The notes beneath the pieces are model-generated. The model made no database searches, was not told where the DNA came from, and worked only from the letters and a program-made list of their open reading frames with translations. Positions 4,475-5,343 of a stretch of 5,343 nucleotides of DNA are shown piece after piece. Each line of letters starts with the position of its first letter. Within the stretch, counting starts at the first letter, position 1. This DNA is from a bacterium (GTDB lineage: Bacteria; Vulcanimicrobiota; Xenobia; RGZZ01), in NCBI GenBank assembly GCA_021782195.1, contig JAJXVI010000220.1:1-5343 (forward strand), read 5' to 3'. The position numbers were made by a program, and so were the translations under genes.

Positions 4475-5311
4475 ATGCGTCGGCTGTGCGGGTTGCTCCT
4501 ACTCCTGCTGTTGCTGTGCCGTCCCGGGTGGGGCCAACCCGCCATCCCCCCGGAACCGAACCGACCCGAACGCCCCGCTCCAAAACCTGGTCCGCACCTT
4601 CCGCAACGCGGGGACGTTTCCGTGCGCCCCGCGTCGGCGCCTCCCGCACCATCTGCGTCATCGGCGTCGTCCGCGCCCGCACCATCTGCGTCATCGGCGT
4701 CGTCCGCACCCGCCCCGGCCTCGGTCGGTTCCCCCGGAGCAGAGCACGTCGTCGCAAGCGCGGGAATTCGCCGCGACGAGACTCCGACGCTCACGGGACG
4801 TGTTTCGGACGTTGTTCCCCGCAGCGCGCTCGGAACACTCTGTGCCTCCTGCCGGGCGTGGCTCGCGCAACGCATGGACATGCCCATCACGATTCCGGTC
4901 ACGATGAAGTATGAGTCGAACGCGCAGATTCAAGAGGCAACCGACGGTGGCGTTCTTGGCTACACCGACGTGCGGGAACAAAACCACCGAGTGCGGGTCA
5001 TTGTACACGTCCCTTACGGCCAGTCGTATGATCGTACGATACATTTGCTCACGCACGAACTCACCCACTGCTGGGAGTGCGAGCATCACATGCATCTGTC
5101 ACGCACCCTGATGGAAGGGCTTGCAGAGTACACGTCGTGGGTGCGACTCCGCGCTGACGGTGACAGGGCGGAACTCCGCGTCATCGAGACCAATCCCGCG
5201 CTCACATATCTCCGGGGGTTTCAACAGATTCGGCGGATGGTTACACAGAACGGTCTGTGCGCGACCCTCGCCGAACTGACCGCGACGGGCCGCCGCACCT
5301 CGTACCGCTGA
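4475..5311 (+). CDS. Secreted HExxH zinc metallopeptidase, DA1-peptidase-like
   Basis: The product has 278 residues. Residues 1-20 are a signal peptide with an eight-Leu core (7-14). Residues 21-118 are a Pro/Ala/Ser-rich linker containing two 11-residue repeats. Residues about 119-272 form the catalytic domain: a LCASCRAWLAQRM helix, an IPVTMKY strand, a VRVIVHVPYG strand, the zinc motif HELTH (194-198; H194 and H198 ligands, E195 catalytic), then MEGLAEYTSW with E214 or E218 as the likely third ligand, typical of gluzincins. The order strand, Y-G, ILxHExxHxW, LSxxxxEGxxE closely resembles the peptidase domain of plant DA1 and its bacterial relatives. The zinc-binding LIM part is missing and a signal peptide is present. 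Cys/His cluster beside the active site (C199, C202, H204, H205, H207). Start at ATG 4475: it alone gives a clean signal peptide. It is divergent from the TfoX-like gene. The substrate is unknown; it acts outside the cytoplasm. Confidence 0.82.
   Translation: MRRLCGLLLLLLLLCRPGWGQPAIPPEPNRPERPAPKPGPHLPQRGDVSVRPASAPPAPSASSASSAPAPSASSASSAPAPASVGSPGAEHVVASAGIRRDETPTLTGRVSDVVPRSALGTLCASCRAWLAQRMDMPITIPVTMKYESNAQIQEATDGGVLGYTDVREQNHRVRVIVHVPYGQSYDRTIHLLTHELTHCWECEHHMHLSRTLMEGLAEYTSWVRLRADGDRAELRVIETNPALTYLRGFQQIRRMVTQNGLCATLAELTATGRRTSYR
4645..4710 (+). repeat. 33-bp tandem duplication encoding the Ala/Ser/Pro linker
   Basis: Two 33-bp units, 4645-4677 and 4678-4710, differ at one base. Since 33 is a multiple of 3 the frame is kept, and each unit encodes an 11-residue A/P/S block in the linker of the metallopeptidase. 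The near identity suggests a recent duplication and a length-variable linker. Confidence 0.85.
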
Positions 5312-5343
5312 GCGCGTCCCCCCCCCCGCACCCGGCCCGCCCC
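5312..5343. other. C-rich tract at window end
   Basis: After the metallopeptidase stop the sequence is almost all C with a few G, including a run of ten C at 5318-5327. It resembles in composition, but does not match unit for unit, the C-rich minisatellite at the left end. No terminator hairpin can be seen in the 32 bases available. Confidence 0.5.

Noticed and set aside
4475..4534. Lipoprotein signal (lipobox) ending at Cys15 of the metallopeptidase
   Set aside because: The residue before the Cys is Leu rather than Gly/Ala/Ser, so a normal Sec signal peptide cleaved near residue 20 is more likely.
4257..4757. N-terminal extension of the TfoX-like gene up to 4757
   Set aside because: It would run antisense through the metallopeptidase promoter and signal peptide. 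Its TPMTQMVR-type repeats are just the reverse of the 33-bp linker duplication.

Overview
The window is a gene-sparse, GC-rich stretch of bacterial DNA. The organism cannot be named from it. A PEP-CTERM-tagged exported lectin implies a diderm with an exosortase and exopolysaccharide or biofilm export system (such systems are common in Verrucomicrobiota, Planctomycetota, Acidobacteriota and some Proteobacteria). The other genes (short-form RNase Z, a DUF1304 membrane protein, an IS66 relic) are widespread and do not narrow this.

Layout: positions 1-73 hold an array of about four C-rich 18-bp tandem repeats. Positions 76-870 contain no intact gene, only a hairpin-forming inverted repeat (128-176), a decayed piece of an IS66-type transposase (about 346-681, + strand) and a terminator-like structure (801-866). 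A DUF1304 membrane protein (871-1227, -) is divergent from a 63-residue helical protein with an ideal ribosome binding site (1378-1569, +). A secreted PEP-CTERM protein with an L-type (legume) lectin fold lies on the minus strand (1817-2578), preceded on that strand by ribonuclease Z (rnz, 2708-3610) and a small TfoX_N/DUF5519-like protein (3714-about 4256). Divergent from this last gene, a secreted HExxH metallopeptidase resembling the DA1 peptidase domain runs to 5311 (+), just before the C-rich window end.

There is no obvious multi-gene pathway. The most interesting signals are: (a) the two exported-protein genes, lectin and metallopeptidase, share a promoter-like pattern TGGAAG-N17/18-TATAGT; (b) in the metallopeptidase this promoter lies so close to the ATG that the mRNA should be leaderless or nearly so; (c) the metallopeptidase looks like an exported, LIM-less bacterial relative of the DA1 peptidase, with an unusual Cys/His-rich stretch beside its zinc motif; (d) strong hairpins, mostly without U-tracts, lie in the 3' flank of almost every gene. 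I see no defence island, CRISPR array, tRNA or rRNA. Homologies were judged by eye from motifs, without a database search.
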